Below are positions 35,956 through 46,457 of a stretch of DNA of 55,653 bases, one piece after another. A model generated the notes under the pieces. It had not been told where the DNA came from. It saw only the letters and a list, made by a program, of their open reading frames with translations, and ran no database searches. The stretch lies in NCBI GenBank assembly GCA_016215645.1, contig JACRIX010000009.1, forward strand, positions 1 through 55,653, given 5' to 3'. The stretch comes from Rhodocyclales bacterium (GTDB lineage: Bacteria > Pseudomonadota > Gammaproteobacteria > Burkholderiales > Rhodocyclaceae). Position numbers and translations under genes: made by a program. Within the stretch, counting starts at the first letter, position 1. Every line of letters starts with the position of its first letter.

Positions 35956-36856
35956 GCTGCGCGGCCAGCTTCGTGAAAACGAGTCGATGCAGGGGCATGT
36001 GTCGTGGCGCGCCGGCGGGACGGTAGCGCGCGCCTATTTCCCCGCCGACCTCGATGACCTCGCCGGGTTTCTCGGCCGCCTGCGCCATGACGAACCACTA
36101 TTGCTGGTCGGTCTGGGCAGCAACCTGCTGGTGCGCGACGGCGGCTTCGACGGCACGGCGATTTTCACCCACGGCGCGCTCTCCGCGCTGCGTTGTGAAG
36201 ACGACGGCCGCTTCTATGCCGAGGCCGGCGTGGCCTCGCCCAAGCTGGCGCGTTTTGTCGCCAACGCCGGTTGCGCCGAGGCCGAGTTCCTCGCTGGAAT
36301 TCCCGGCACCGTGGGTGGGGCGCTGGCGATGAACGCCGGCTGCCACGGCGGCGAAACCTGGCGCTACGTCGATCAGGTGCTGATGCTGAACCGGCAGGGT
36401 GAGCGCGTGCTGCGCCGCGCCGAGGACTTCGCCATCGGCTACCGTCATGCCGGGCTGAAGGCCGCCACCGACGAGATCTTCGCCGCGGCCTGGTTCCGCT
36501 TTCCGCCCGGCGACTCGGAGGCGGCGCGCGGGCGCATGCGCGAGCTGCTCGAATGGCGCGTGGCGAAGCAGCCCCTGCAACTGCCGAACGCCGGTTCGGT
36601 GTTCCGCAATCCGCCCGGCGACCATGCCGCGCGCCTGATCGAGGCGGCCGGGCTCAAGGGCACACAGATCGGCGGCGCGCAGGTTTCCGAAAAGCATTCG
36701 AATTTCATCGTTAATCCCGAGGGCGCGGCCAGCGCGAGTGCGATAGAAATGCTAATCGGCCGGGTTCAGGCGGAAGTGCGCGAAAAGTTCGGAGTTTCGC
36801 TGCTGCGCGAAGTGCGCATCGTGGGCGTGGCGGGGCAGGGCGGGGAAGGGTCTTGA
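35948..36856 (+). CDS. murB: UDP-N-acetylenolpyruvoylglucosamine reductase MurB (type II)
   Basis: 302 residues from the ATG at 35948. FAD-binding segment [19 protein letters not shown], then [22 protein letters not shown] (the short type II form), YRHAG, the GSVFRNP segment with the proton-donating Ser, and KHSNFIVN. It reduces the enolpyruvyl group to make UDP-MurNAc in the cytoplasm. Starts inside the end of murC; stop TGA overlaps the ddl ATG. Confidence 0.95.
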   Translation: MPELRGQLRENESMQGHVSWRAGGTVARAYFPADLDDLAGFLGRLRHDEPLLLVGLGSNLLVRDGGFDGTAIFTHGALSALRCEDDGRFYAEAGVASPKLARFVANAGCAEAEFLAGIPGTVGGALAMNAGCHGGETWRYVDQVLMLNRQGERVLRRAEDFAIGYRHAGLKAATDEIFAAAWFRFPPGDSEAARGRMRELLEWRVAKQPLQLPNAGSVFRNPPGDHAARLIEAAGLKGTQIGGAQVSEKHSNFIVNPEGAASASAIEMLIGRVQAEVREKFGVSLLREVRIVGVAGQGGEGS

Positions 36857-37764
36857 TGGCTTTCGGCAAGGTGGCGGTGATGATGGGCGGCAAGTCGGCC
36901 GAGCGCGAGGTTTCGCTGAAAAGCGGAACCGCGGTGCTGGCCGCACTGCGTGCCGGCGGCGTCGACGCGCATGCCTTCGATCCGCTCGACAAGCCGCTCG
37001 AGGCCTTGCATGGCGAAGGCTTCCAGCGGGTGTTCATCGCGCTGCACGGGCGCGGCGGCGAAGACGGCAGCCTGCAGGGCGCGCTCGACCTGATGGACAT
37101 TCCCTATACCGGCAGCGGCGTGCTGGCCTCGGCCCTGGCCATGGACAAGTGGCGCAGCAAACTGGTCTGGCAGGCTTCGGGCCTGCCCGTGCCGGACTAT
37201 GCCGTGCTCGGCGCCGACAGCGATTTCGCGGCGGTCGAAGCCCGTCTCGGCCTGCCGATCTTCGTCAAGCCGGCCAACGAGGGTTCCAGCATCGGCATCA
37301 GCAAGGTCAAGGTGGCGGGCGGCTTGCGTGCGGCGTATGACATTGCGGCGCGCTACGACCGCTGTGTGATTGCCGAGAAATTCCTTGCCGGTGGCGAATA
37401 CACGGTGGGCATCCTTGGCGAACGCGCGCTGCCGGTGATCCGCATCGTGCCGGCCACCGAGTTCTACGACTACGAGGCCAAATATCTGCGCGACGATACC
37501 GAATACCGCATTCCCAGCGGGCTGGGCGAGGCACGCGAGACGGAGATGCGCAAGCTGGCATTGCGTGCCTATCGCGTGCTGGGCGGTCGCGGCTGGGGAC
37601 GGGTCGACCTGATGCTCGATGCGGCGGACGGTATTTATTGCCTCGAAGCCAACACCTCGCCGGGCATGACCGATCATTCGCTGGTGCCGATGGCAGCGCG
37701 TGCGGCCGGCATTCCCTTCCAGCAACTGGTGCTGGAACTGCTGGCAGGGGCCGCCCATGGCTAA
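36856..37764 (+). CDS. ddl: D-alanine:D-alanine ligase (DdlB type)
   Basis: 302 residues, ATP-grasp fold. [19 protein letters not shown] at the N-terminus, [13 protein letters not shown], then [17 protein letters not shown] and [20 protein letters not shown] at the C-terminal metal and product site. Makes the D-Ala-D-Ala used by MurF. ATG at 36856; the preceding TTG at 36853 is in frame but is unlikely as start. Overlaps ftsQ by eight bases. Confidence 0.96.
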   Translation: MAFGKVAVMMGGKSAEREVSLKSGTAVLAALRAGGVDAHAFDPLDKPLEALHGEGFQRVFIALHGRGGEDGSLQGALDLMDIPYTGSGVLASALAMDKWRSKLVWQASGLPVPDYAVLGADSDFAAVEARLGLPIFVKPANEGSSIGISKVKVAGGLRAAYDIAARYDRCVIAEKFLAGGEYTVGILGERALPVIRIVPATEFYDYEAKYLRDDTEYRIPSGLGEARETEMRKLALRAYRVLGGRGWGRVDLMLDAADGIYCLEANTSPGMTDHSLVPMAARAAGIPFQQLVLELLAGAAHG

Positions 37765-38551
37765 GCGCTCCACGGCGAATCGCAGGACCGACAAGGACAC
37801 TGGCGACGGGTTCTGGGATCGGCCGGTGATGATGAACCTGCTCGCCGACCTGCTGTTCCTGATCGGTGGTGCACTGCTGGCGTGGTCGGGGGCCGTGGCG
37901 CTACAGAACCTGCCGGCCTTCCCCTTGCAGCAGCTTGTCGTGGCGACCCCGCTCGACCAGGTGTCGCGGGCGCAGATCGAGCATACGGCGCGCACGGTGT
38001 TGACCGGCAACTTCTTCACAGTGAACCTGGACGCCTCGCGTGCCGCCTTCGAGCGCATGCCCTGGGTGCGCACAGCGTCGCTGCGTCGCCTCTGGCCCGA
38101 CGGCGTGGAATTGAGCATCGAGGAGCATCGTGCCGTCGCCCGCTGGACTCCGCAGGAAGGCGAGTCGCGACTGGTTAGCGTACATGGCGAGGTCTTTGCC
38201 GCCAGCAGCGACGCGGCCTTGCCGCGCCTGATCGGGCCCGAAGGTTCGGCGCCGCGTGTGCTGGAGCGCTTCCGTGCCTTCAGCGAGGCGCTGGCGAGCA
38301 CCGGACGCAAACCGATCGTTGTGCATCTCTCGGCGCGCGAGGCCTGGCAAGTGAAGCTGGACGATGGCGTGGTGCTGGAACTGGGGCGCGATCAGCCCAA
38401 GCACCCGCTGGCGGACCGACTCGATCGCTACGCGAGCAACTACGTGGCCGCCAGTGCCGCGGTGAAAGGCCGCCTGCCGGCAATCGGCACGGTGGACTTG
38501 CGCTATCCCAACGGTTTCGCATTGCGGCCGCGGGCGTCAGGACAGTCATGA
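37757..38551 (+). CDS. ftsQ: Cell division protein FtsQ
   Basis: 264 residues: cytoplasmic N-terminus rich in basic residues, one membrane helix (about 28-48), a POTRA domain (about 57-125; [18 protein letters not shown]) and the FtsQ beta domain with [23 protein letters not shown]. It recruits FtsL and FtsB to the septum. ATG lies inside the end of ddl and its stop overlaps ftsA (ATGA). Confidence 0.95.
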   Translation: MAKRSTANRRTDKDTGDGFWDRPVMMNLLADLLFLIGGALLAWSGAVALQNLPAFPLQQLVVATPLDQVSRAQIEHTARTVLTGNFFTVNLDASRAAFERMPWVRTASLRRLWPDGVELSIEEHRAVARWTPQEGESRLVSVHGEVFAASSDAALPRLIGPEGSAPRVLERFRAFSEALASTGRKPIVVHLSAREAWQVKLDDGVVLELGRDQPKHPLADRLDRYASNYVAASAAVKGRLPAIGTVDLRYPNGFALRPRASGQS

Positions 38552-39780
38552 GCAAAGATACAAAACGCGACCTGATCGTCGGCCTCGACATCGGCACCTC
38601 CAAGATCGTCGCCATCGTCGGCGAGCTGGATGCCGAGGGTCGCCTGGGCGTGCTCGGCATCGGCACTCAGGAATCGACCGGCCTCAAGCGCGGCATGGTG
38701 ATCAACATCGAAGCCACGGTGAACTCGATCTCGCGGGCCATCGCAGAAGTTGAAATGATGGCCGGCTGCAAGGTGCGCGAGGTGTATACCGGCATCGCCG
38801 GCAGCCACATCAAGAGCAAGGATTCCACCGGCATGGCCGTGGTGCGCGACAAGGAGGTCACCCAGGCCGACGTCGAGCACGCCATCGAGGCCGCCAACGC
38901 CACGTCGATCTCGGCCGACGACCAGATCCTGCATACCCTGGTCCAGGAATTCATCGTCGATGGCCAGGACGGGGTCAAGGAGCCGATCGGCATGGACGCC
39001 AAGCGCCTTGATGTCAAGGTGCATCTGGTCACCGGCGCGGTGACGGCGGTGCAGAACATCGTCAAATGCGTGCATCGCTGCGGCCTGGAAGTGGTCGACC
39101 TGGTATTGCAGCCGCTGGCTTCCGGCTATGCCGTGCTGACCGAGGACGAAAAGGACGTCGGCGTCTGCCTGGTCGACATCGGCGGCGGCACCACGGACGT
39201 GGCGGTCTTCGTGCAGGGCGCGATCCGCCACACGGCCGTGATCCCGATTGCCGGCGACCAGCTCACCAATGACATCGCCATCGCCCTGCGCACCTCGACC
39301 CAGGACGCCGAGGACATCAAGATCCGCTACGGCGTGGCCCTGCAGCAACTGGCCGATCCGGAAGAAATGATCGAAGTACCCGGGGTCGGCGATCGTCCTT
39401 CGACCCAGTTGTCGCGCCAGACCCTGGCCGGATTCATCCAGCCGCGGGTCGAGGAGATCTTCCAGAAGGTGCAGGAAGAGTTGCAGCGCAGCGGCAAGGA
39501 GCGCCTGCTGCGCGCCGGCATCGTGCTCACCGGCGGGGCCGCGCAAATGCAAGGCATGGCCGAACTTGGCGAGGAGGTTTTTCACAATACCGTGAAGCTG
39601 GCGATGCCGCACTACGACGGCAATTTGCGCGATTTCGTGCGCAATCCGCGCCACTCCACGGCCATGGGTTTGTTGTTGGAAGGGGTGGCGCAGCGTCAAC
39701 GCGGCATGAAGGTGCAAAGCCCGCGCAGTTTCGGGCAGGTTCTGGCGCGCATGAAGGCGTGGTTCACGAGAAATTTTTGA
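38548..39780 (+). CDS. ftsA: Cell division actin-like protein FtsA
   Basis: 410 residues, actin fold with ATP-binding LIVGLDIGTSKIVAIVGEL at the start, VCLVDIGGGTTDVAVF near residue 205, and LTGGAAQMQGMAELGEEVF in the C-terminal half. The C-terminal amphipathic helix (ARMKAWFTRNF) anchors it to the membrane, where it tethers FtsZ. Start overlaps ftsQ stop; 27 bases separate it from ftsZ, with AGGAGG in that gap. Confidence 0.97.
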   Translation: MSKDTKRDLIVGLDIGTSKIVAIVGELDAEGRLGVLGIGTQESTGLKRGMVINIEATVNSISRAIAEVEMMAGCKVREVYTGIAGSHIKSKDSTGMAVVRDKEVTQADVEHAIEAANATSISADDQILHTLVQEFIVDGQDGVKEPIGMDAKRLDVKVHLVTGAVTAVQNIVKCVHRCGLEVVDLVLQPLASGYAVLTEDEKDVGVCLVDIGGGTTDVAVFVQGAIRHTAVIPIAGDQLTNDIAIALRTSTQDAEDIKIRYGVALQQLADPEEMIEVPGVGDRPSTQLSRQTLAGFIQPRVEEIFQKVQEELQRSGKERLLRAGIVLTGGAAQMQGMAELGEEVFHNTVKLAMPHYDGNLRDFVRNPRHSTAMGLLLEGVAQRQRGMKVQSPRSFGQVLARMKAWFTRNF

Positions 39781-39807
39781 GGCAGTGGTCTTTTTCAGGA
39801 GGCAAGC

Positions 39808-40995
39808 ATGTTTGAACTAGAGGAAGTGGCGGGACCGGGGTCGGATGGCAATTCGACCGTGATCAAGGTGGTCGGGGTCGGCGGTGCGGGCGGCAACGCG
39901 GTGGATCACATGATCCGCGAAGGCGTCGGCGGCGTCGAATTCATCTGCTGCAACACGGATTCGCAGGCGCTGAAGAAGAGCAATGCCCACGTCAAGCTGC
40001 AGCTCGGGCCGGGACTGGGCGCTGGCGGCAAGCCGGAAAAGGCGCGCGAGCTGGCGCTGATGGAGCGCGAGCGCATTGCGGAGGCCTTGCAGGGCGCACA
40101 CATGGTCTTCATTACCGCCGGCATGGGCGGTGGTACCGGCACCGGTGCCGGCCCGGTGGTCGCCGAAGTGGCGCGCGAACTCGGCATCCTCACCGTGGCG
40201 GTGGTGACCAAGCCCTTCGAGTACGAGGGCAAGCGCAAACGCCTGGCCGAAGAAGGCGTGGCCGAGCTTTCGCGCCATGTCGATTCGCTGATTGTGATCC
40301 TCAACGAAAAACTCGAAGAGGTTCTCGGCGACGAGGTCAGCATGCTCGAGGCCTTCATGGCCGCCGACAACGTGCTGCGCAACGCCGTGGGCGGCATTGC
40401 CGAGATCATCAACGTGCCGGGCCTGGTCAACGTCGACTTCGAGGATGTGCGCACCGTGATGGGCGAGATGGGCAAGGCGATGATGGGGTCCGCCGTCGCC
40501 GCTGGCGTCGATCGCGCCCGCGTCGCCGCCGAGGAAGCCGTCGCCAGCCCGCTGCTGGAAGGCATCGAACTTTCCGGCGCGCGCGGGGTGCTGGTCAACA
40601 TCACCGCCAGCAATACGCTGGGCCTCAAGGAGTACAAGGAGGTGATGAAGACGATTCGCCAATACACGGCCCCCGAAGCGACGGTGATTTGCGGCGCAGT
40701 GTTCGACGAGTCGATGGAGGACCAGTTGCGCGTCACCGTGGTGGCGACCGGTCTTGGCGTGGTCGCTGTGCAGGCCGCCAAGCCGAGCATGCGGGTGGTC
40801 GAAACCATCGGCCTGCGTACCGGCACCGACAACCTGCAGGTGTTCGACGTCACCAGCGTGCAGGCAGGCATCGACTTGTCCAGCGTCAGTGTCAGCGGTC
40901 GCGGCAGTCCGCGCAATGCCCAGGCCGACGCCATGGCGGCTTCCGGAGTGGACAAGTACGACATCCCGGCATTCCTGCGCCGTCAGTCGGACTGA
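39808..40995 (+). CDS. ftsZ: Cell division tubulin-like protein FtsZ
   Basis: 395 residues. GTP-binding KVVGVGGAGGNAVDHMI and the tubulin signature MGGGTGTGAGPVVAE, then NVDFEDVRTVM, a variable linker (about 320-380) and the C-terminal peptide KYDIPAFLRRQ, which binds FtsA and other partners. A strong AGGAGG lies 7 bases before the ATG, fitting the high level of FtsZ made in cells. The only gene of the late cluster not overlapped by its upstream neighbour. Confidence 0.98.
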   Translation: MFELEEVAGPGSDGNSTVIKVVGVGGAGGNAVDHMIREGVGGVEFICCNTDSQALKKSNAHVKLQLGPGLGAGGKPEKARELALMERERIAEALQGAHMVFITAGMGGGTGTGAGPVVAEVARELGILTVAVVTKPFEYEGKRKRLAEEGVAELSRHVDSLIVILNEKLEEVLGDEVSMLEAFMAADNVLRNAVGGIAEIINVPGLVNVDFEDVRTVMGEMGKAMMGSAVAAGVDRARVAAEEAVASPLLEGIELSGARGVLVNITASNTLGLKEYKEVMKTIRQYTAPEATVICGAVFDESMEDQLRVTVVATGLGVVAVQAAKPSMRVVETIGLRTGTDNLQVFDVTSVQAGIDLSSVSVSGRGSPRNAQADAMAASGVDKYDIPAFLRRQSD

Positions 40996-41011
40996 GATCC
41001 GCATCGCGCAA

Positions 41012-41047
41012 GCCCGGACCGGGGGACGCCTCCCCGTCGGTTCGGGC
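41012..41047 (+). terminator. Long GC-rich hairpin after ftsZ
   Basis: An imperfect stem pairs 41012-41021 with 41038-41047 (one G-T pair), and an inner GGGG/CCCC stem (41022-41025 with 41032-41035) closes a six-base loop. It lies 16 bases after the ftsZ stop. No T run follows, so it may reduce rather than stop transcription into lpxC. A possible lpxC -10 element TAAAAT follows at 41056-41061. Confidence 0.4.
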
Positions 41048-41096
41048 GCGCGTGCTAAAATTACTGCTCCGCAGCAAATACGTACCTGGCTAACCC

Positions 41097-42011
41097 ATGC
41101 TTCGTCAGCGCACCCTGAAATCCGTGGTCAAGGCGACTGGCGTCGGACTCCATTCCGGCGCCAAGGTGACGCTCATGCTGCGTCCGGCCCAGCCCGATAC
41201 CGGGGTGATTTTTCGCCGCGTCGACCTGACGCCTCCGGTCGATCTCAAGGCCGACCCGCTCGGTGTCGGTGATACGCGCCTGGCCTCCTGTCTGGAACAG
41301 AACGGCGCCCGCGTCGCCACCGTCGAACACCTGATGTCGGCCCTGGCCGGCCTCGGCATCGACAATATTTATGTCGACGTCGATGCGGCGGAACTGCCGA
41401 TCATGGACGGCTCGGCCGCGCCCTTCGTCTTCCTGTTGCAGTCCGCCGGGATCGAGGAGCAGAACGTAGCCAAGAAATTCCTCCGCGTCAGGAAGGCCGT
41501 CGAAGTCAGGGATGGCGACAAATGGGCCCGCCTCTCGCCCTACGACGGTTTCAGCCTGGACTTTTCCATCGTCTTCAACCATCCGGCGGTGGATCGCTCG
41601 GCCTCCCGCGCCCATATCGATTTCGCCGACCAGTCTTATTTGAAGGACGTCGCCCGGGCGCGCACCTTTGGCTTCATGCAGGATGTCGAGTCCCTGCGCG
41701 ACCAGGGGTTGGCCCTCGGCGGCAGCCTGGAAAACGCCATCGTGATGGACGAGTATCGGGTGCTCAACAGCGACGGACTGCGTTACGCCGACGAGTTCGT
41801 CAAGCACAAGATCCTCGATGCCGTCGGTGATCTCTATCTTGCGGGCCATCCCCTGCTGGCGGCGTTTTCCGCCTACAAGTCGGGCCATGCCCTCAACAAC
41901 CAGTTGCTGCGCGCCTTGCTGGCGGATGCCACGGCCTGGGAACTGGTCAGTTTCCAGCGCATCGAGGAAGCGCCAGGCGCCGTCGCCCGGCTGTATCCCC
42001 GGCTGGCTTGA
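41097..42011 (+). CDS. lpxC: UDP-3-O-acyl-GlcNAc deacetylase LpxC
   Basis: 304 residues. Zinc-site segments [18 protein letters not shown] and [15 protein letters not shown], with the further His in [15 protein letters not shown], all match LpxC. It catalyses the committed step of lipid A synthesis in the cytoplasm, so the cell has an LPS-type outer membrane. It ends the dcw cluster as in E. coli. ATG at 41097; no strong Shine-Dalgarno seen. Confidence 0.97.
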   Translation: MLRQRTLKSVVKATGVGLHSGAKVTLMLRPAQPDTGVIFRRVDLTPPVDLKADPLGVGDTRLASCLEQNGARVATVEHLMSALAGLGIDNIYVDVDAAELPIMDGSAAPFVFLLQSAGIEEQNVAKKFLRVRKAVEVRDGDKWARLSPYDGFSLDFSIVFNHPAVDRSASRAHIDFADQSYLKDVARARTFGFMQDVESLRDQGLALGGSLENAIVMDEYRVLNSDGLRYADEFVKHKILDAVGDLYLAGHPLLAAFSAYKSGHALNNQLLRALLADATAWELVSFQRIEEAPGAVARLYPRLA

Positions 42012-42023
42012 GGCCCGTCACGC

Positions 42024-42206
42024 ATGTTCGTCCTGCGCATCGTCGGCATACTCACGGCGATCGCGATTGGCAGCGGCATCATCGCCTGGTTGTTTACCCG
42101 TGACCGCCGCTACCTGGTTTTTTCCGGTCGACTGGCTCTCGGGGCCCTGGGTTTCGCTCTTTTCGTGCTGCTGCTGATGGCCGCGGAGCGCCTGATCATT
42201 CTTTGA
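42024..42206 (+). CDS. Small two-helix membrane protein
   Basis: 60 residues with two hydrophobic segments (about 3-23 and 35-55) joined by the basic TRDRRYLVFSGR turn. It starts 12 bases after lpxC and its stop overlaps the convergent DUF721 gene by 11 bases. A small membrane protein at this spot fits what I know of betaproteobacterial gene order, but no function is known. Its codon use is like that of its neighbours. It is probably real because of its topology and close packing. Confidence 0.65.
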   Translation: MFVLRIVGILTAIAIGSGIIAWLFTRDRRYLVFSGRLALGALGFALFVLLLMAAERLIIL

Positions 42207-42633
42207 CGCTTTGCAGCAGACGGTCCAGCGCCACCTTCAGGGGCGAATCCGGCGGCAGATTTCGCGCCAGCGCAGTTAGTCCTTGCTTCTGCCTCAAGCC
42301 AGGTAAAGTCGGCCTTTCGTGATCCTTCTTCGGTAAATCCGGGATTCCGGCTTGCACTCGGACCTCGATTTGGGTAATCTTCACCCCCTTATTTGACAAT
42401 TCGCTGGCGACCCTGGGTCCGAGTTGACGGACTTTCGCGGCGACCGCGCCATTGGCGGCGTGGATAAAAAGTTTCCCCAGACGGAAGTTGGCTACCCTGA
42501 CATGCGGCGCAAGCGCCGCCGGAAGTGCAGCTTCCAGAGACCGCTGGAATTGGAGCAGACGTTGGGCGTGGCTTGCGAGTCGCGCCATGCTGTCGCCGGA
42601 CACGAGGTGTTCCTGGAGGCTGCGCGATGTCAT
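42196..42633 (-). CDS. DUF721 family protein (DciA-like)
   Basis: 145 residues from the ATG at 42633 (a second Met 15 residues in is an alternative). The central part LEAALPAALAPHVRVANFRLGKLFIHAANGAVAAKVRQL matches the DUF721 fold found in DciA, the ancestral loader of the replicative helicase DnaB, but here in the short betaproteobacterial form next to lpxC-secA. The C-terminal tail (about 90-145) is of low complexity with Lys and Pro. Helicase loading is possible; I cannot confirm it from sequence. Divergent from the M23 peptidase gene. Confidence 0.8.
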   Translation of the reverse strand: MTSRSLQEHLVSGDSMARLASHAQRLLQFQRSLEAALPAALAPHVRVANFRLGKLFIHAANGAVAAKVRQLGPRVASELSNKGVKITQIEVRVQAGIPDLPKKDHERPTLPGLRQKQGLTALARNLPPDSPLKVALDRLLQSVKE

Positions 42634-42696
42634 CGAATATGAATTCTTCGGATCGGGTTTGTCGGCCCGAACGGAACGAATCTGAAGGGAGAGAAG

Positions 42697-43644
42697 TTGC
42701 ATATTATTCTCGTCTCCGATCGCCTTGCAACTGCAAGAAGCATCAATCTGACCTGGCGCCACCTGGTTTTGTTTGCGGGAGCCATGATGGCTTCCGTGGT
42801 GATGCTCTCCTCCGTCTTCTCCTACGTTACCGTGCGCCATGCCGCCGAGTTGCGTTTGCCCTTCCTGCAAGACCTGCTGCGGGCGATGAATGCCGCAGAA
42901 ACCGAGAAATCCAGGGATTTCGTGCGCGAGAACCTCAACGTGATGGCCGTGAAACTGGGCGAAATGCAGGCCCAGTTGCTGCGCCTGGACACCATGGGCG
43001 AGCGCCTGGCGGCGATGGCCGGCGTCAAGCCGCAGGAACTCAAGGCCTTCGAGGGCAAGACCGATGGACGTGGCGGCCCTCTGGTCAACCCCAGCTCGAT
43101 GTCCCCGACCGACCTGCAACGTGCCGTCGATGCGCTGGCGCGGCAGGTGGAGGCCAAGTCGGATGCAATCTCGATGATCGAGTCGCAGATGCTGGAAGAT
43201 CGCATCAAGAAGAGCCTGTTGCCCACCAGCCTGCCAGTGGACGCGCAGTGGAATGCGTCGGCCTACGGCTGGCGCGTCGATCCCTTCACCGGCGAGCGGG
43301 CGATGCATGAGGGTGTCGATTTCGTGGCCATGCCGGGGACAGGTATCCGTGCCGCTGCTTCCGGGGTTGTAGCGATCGCCGAGCGCCATCCGCAGTATGG
43401 CAACATGGTCGAAATCGACCACGGCAAGGACCTCACCACGCGCTATGCCCATGCCTCGAAGGTGCTGGTCAAGCCGGGCCAACTGGTCAAGCGCGGGCAG
43501 AAGATTGCCGAAGTTGGTTCCAGCGGCCGTTCCACCGGGCCGCACCTGCATTTCGAGGTGCGCATCCGCGGCATCGCGCAGAATCCCGACCGCTTCCTGC
43601 GCATGGCGCAGAATGGCCAGCGGCCTGCCGCCAAGCGCAACTGA
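42697..43644 (+). CDS. M23-family peptidoglycan endopeptidase, membrane-anchored
   Basis: 315 residues from a TTG at 42697, chosen because GGGAGAG lies 4-10 bases before and the next residues HIILVSDRL begin the family. One membrane helix (about 25-45), a coiled-coil-like region (about 55-160), then a LytM/M23 domain: HEGVDF (His and Asp zinc ligands), VVAIAERHPQYGNMVEIDHG and HLHFEVR (HxH). All metal ligands are present, so it should be active on peptidoglycan in the periplasm, unlike the degenerate EnvC/NlpD activators. Lies between lpxC and secA. Confidence 0.92.
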   Translation: MHIILVSDRLATARSINLTWRHLVLFAGAMMASVVMLSSVFSYVTVRHAAELRLPFLQDLLRAMNAAETEKSRDFVRENLNVMAVKLGEMQAQLLRLDTMGERLAAMAGVKPQELKAFEGKTDGRGGPLVNPSSMSPTDLQRAVDALARQVEAKSDAISMIESQMLEDRIKKSLLPTSLPVDAQWNASAYGWRVDPFTGERAMHEGVDFVAMPGTGIRAAASGVVAIAERHPQYGNMVEIDHGKDLTTRYAHASKVLVKPGQLVKRGQKIAEVGSSGRSTGPHLHFEVRIRGIAQNPDRFLRMAQNGQRPAAKRN

Positions 43645-43682
43645 GTCCCGCCTGAGGCACCGGGGCCGCGGCCCCTGCGTGT

Positions 43683-43688
43683 TAAAAT
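43683..43688 (+). promoter_or_regulatory. Possible -10 element before secA
   Basis: TAAAAT within GTTAAAATCGCGC, 43 bases before the secA ATG, in the 86-base gap after the peptidase gene. No clear -35. There is no secM-like gene in the gap. Confidence 0.35.
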
Positions 43689-43730
43689 CGCGCTTTTGCT
43701 TTTACCGGCTGATGCGCGGCCGCGTTCCTC

Positions 43731-46456
<2,726 letters not shown>

Positions 46457-46457
<1 letters not shown>

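Noticed and set aside
24795..38551. Many short gene overlaps in the dcw cluster as possible frameshifts
   Set aside because: Each overlap is a clean start/stop junction (ATGA, GTGA or a few bases) with full-length proteins on both sides, as is normal for this operon.
42634..43551. Upstream extension of the DUF721 frame through the peptidase gene
   Set aside because: It lies opposite the M23 peptidase coding region and is not protein-like; the ATG at 42633 gives a normal DUF721 protein.
43645..43730. secM-like arrest gene before secA
   Set aside because: No open frame or arrest motif fits in the 86-base gap; the upstream gene is an M23 peptidase.
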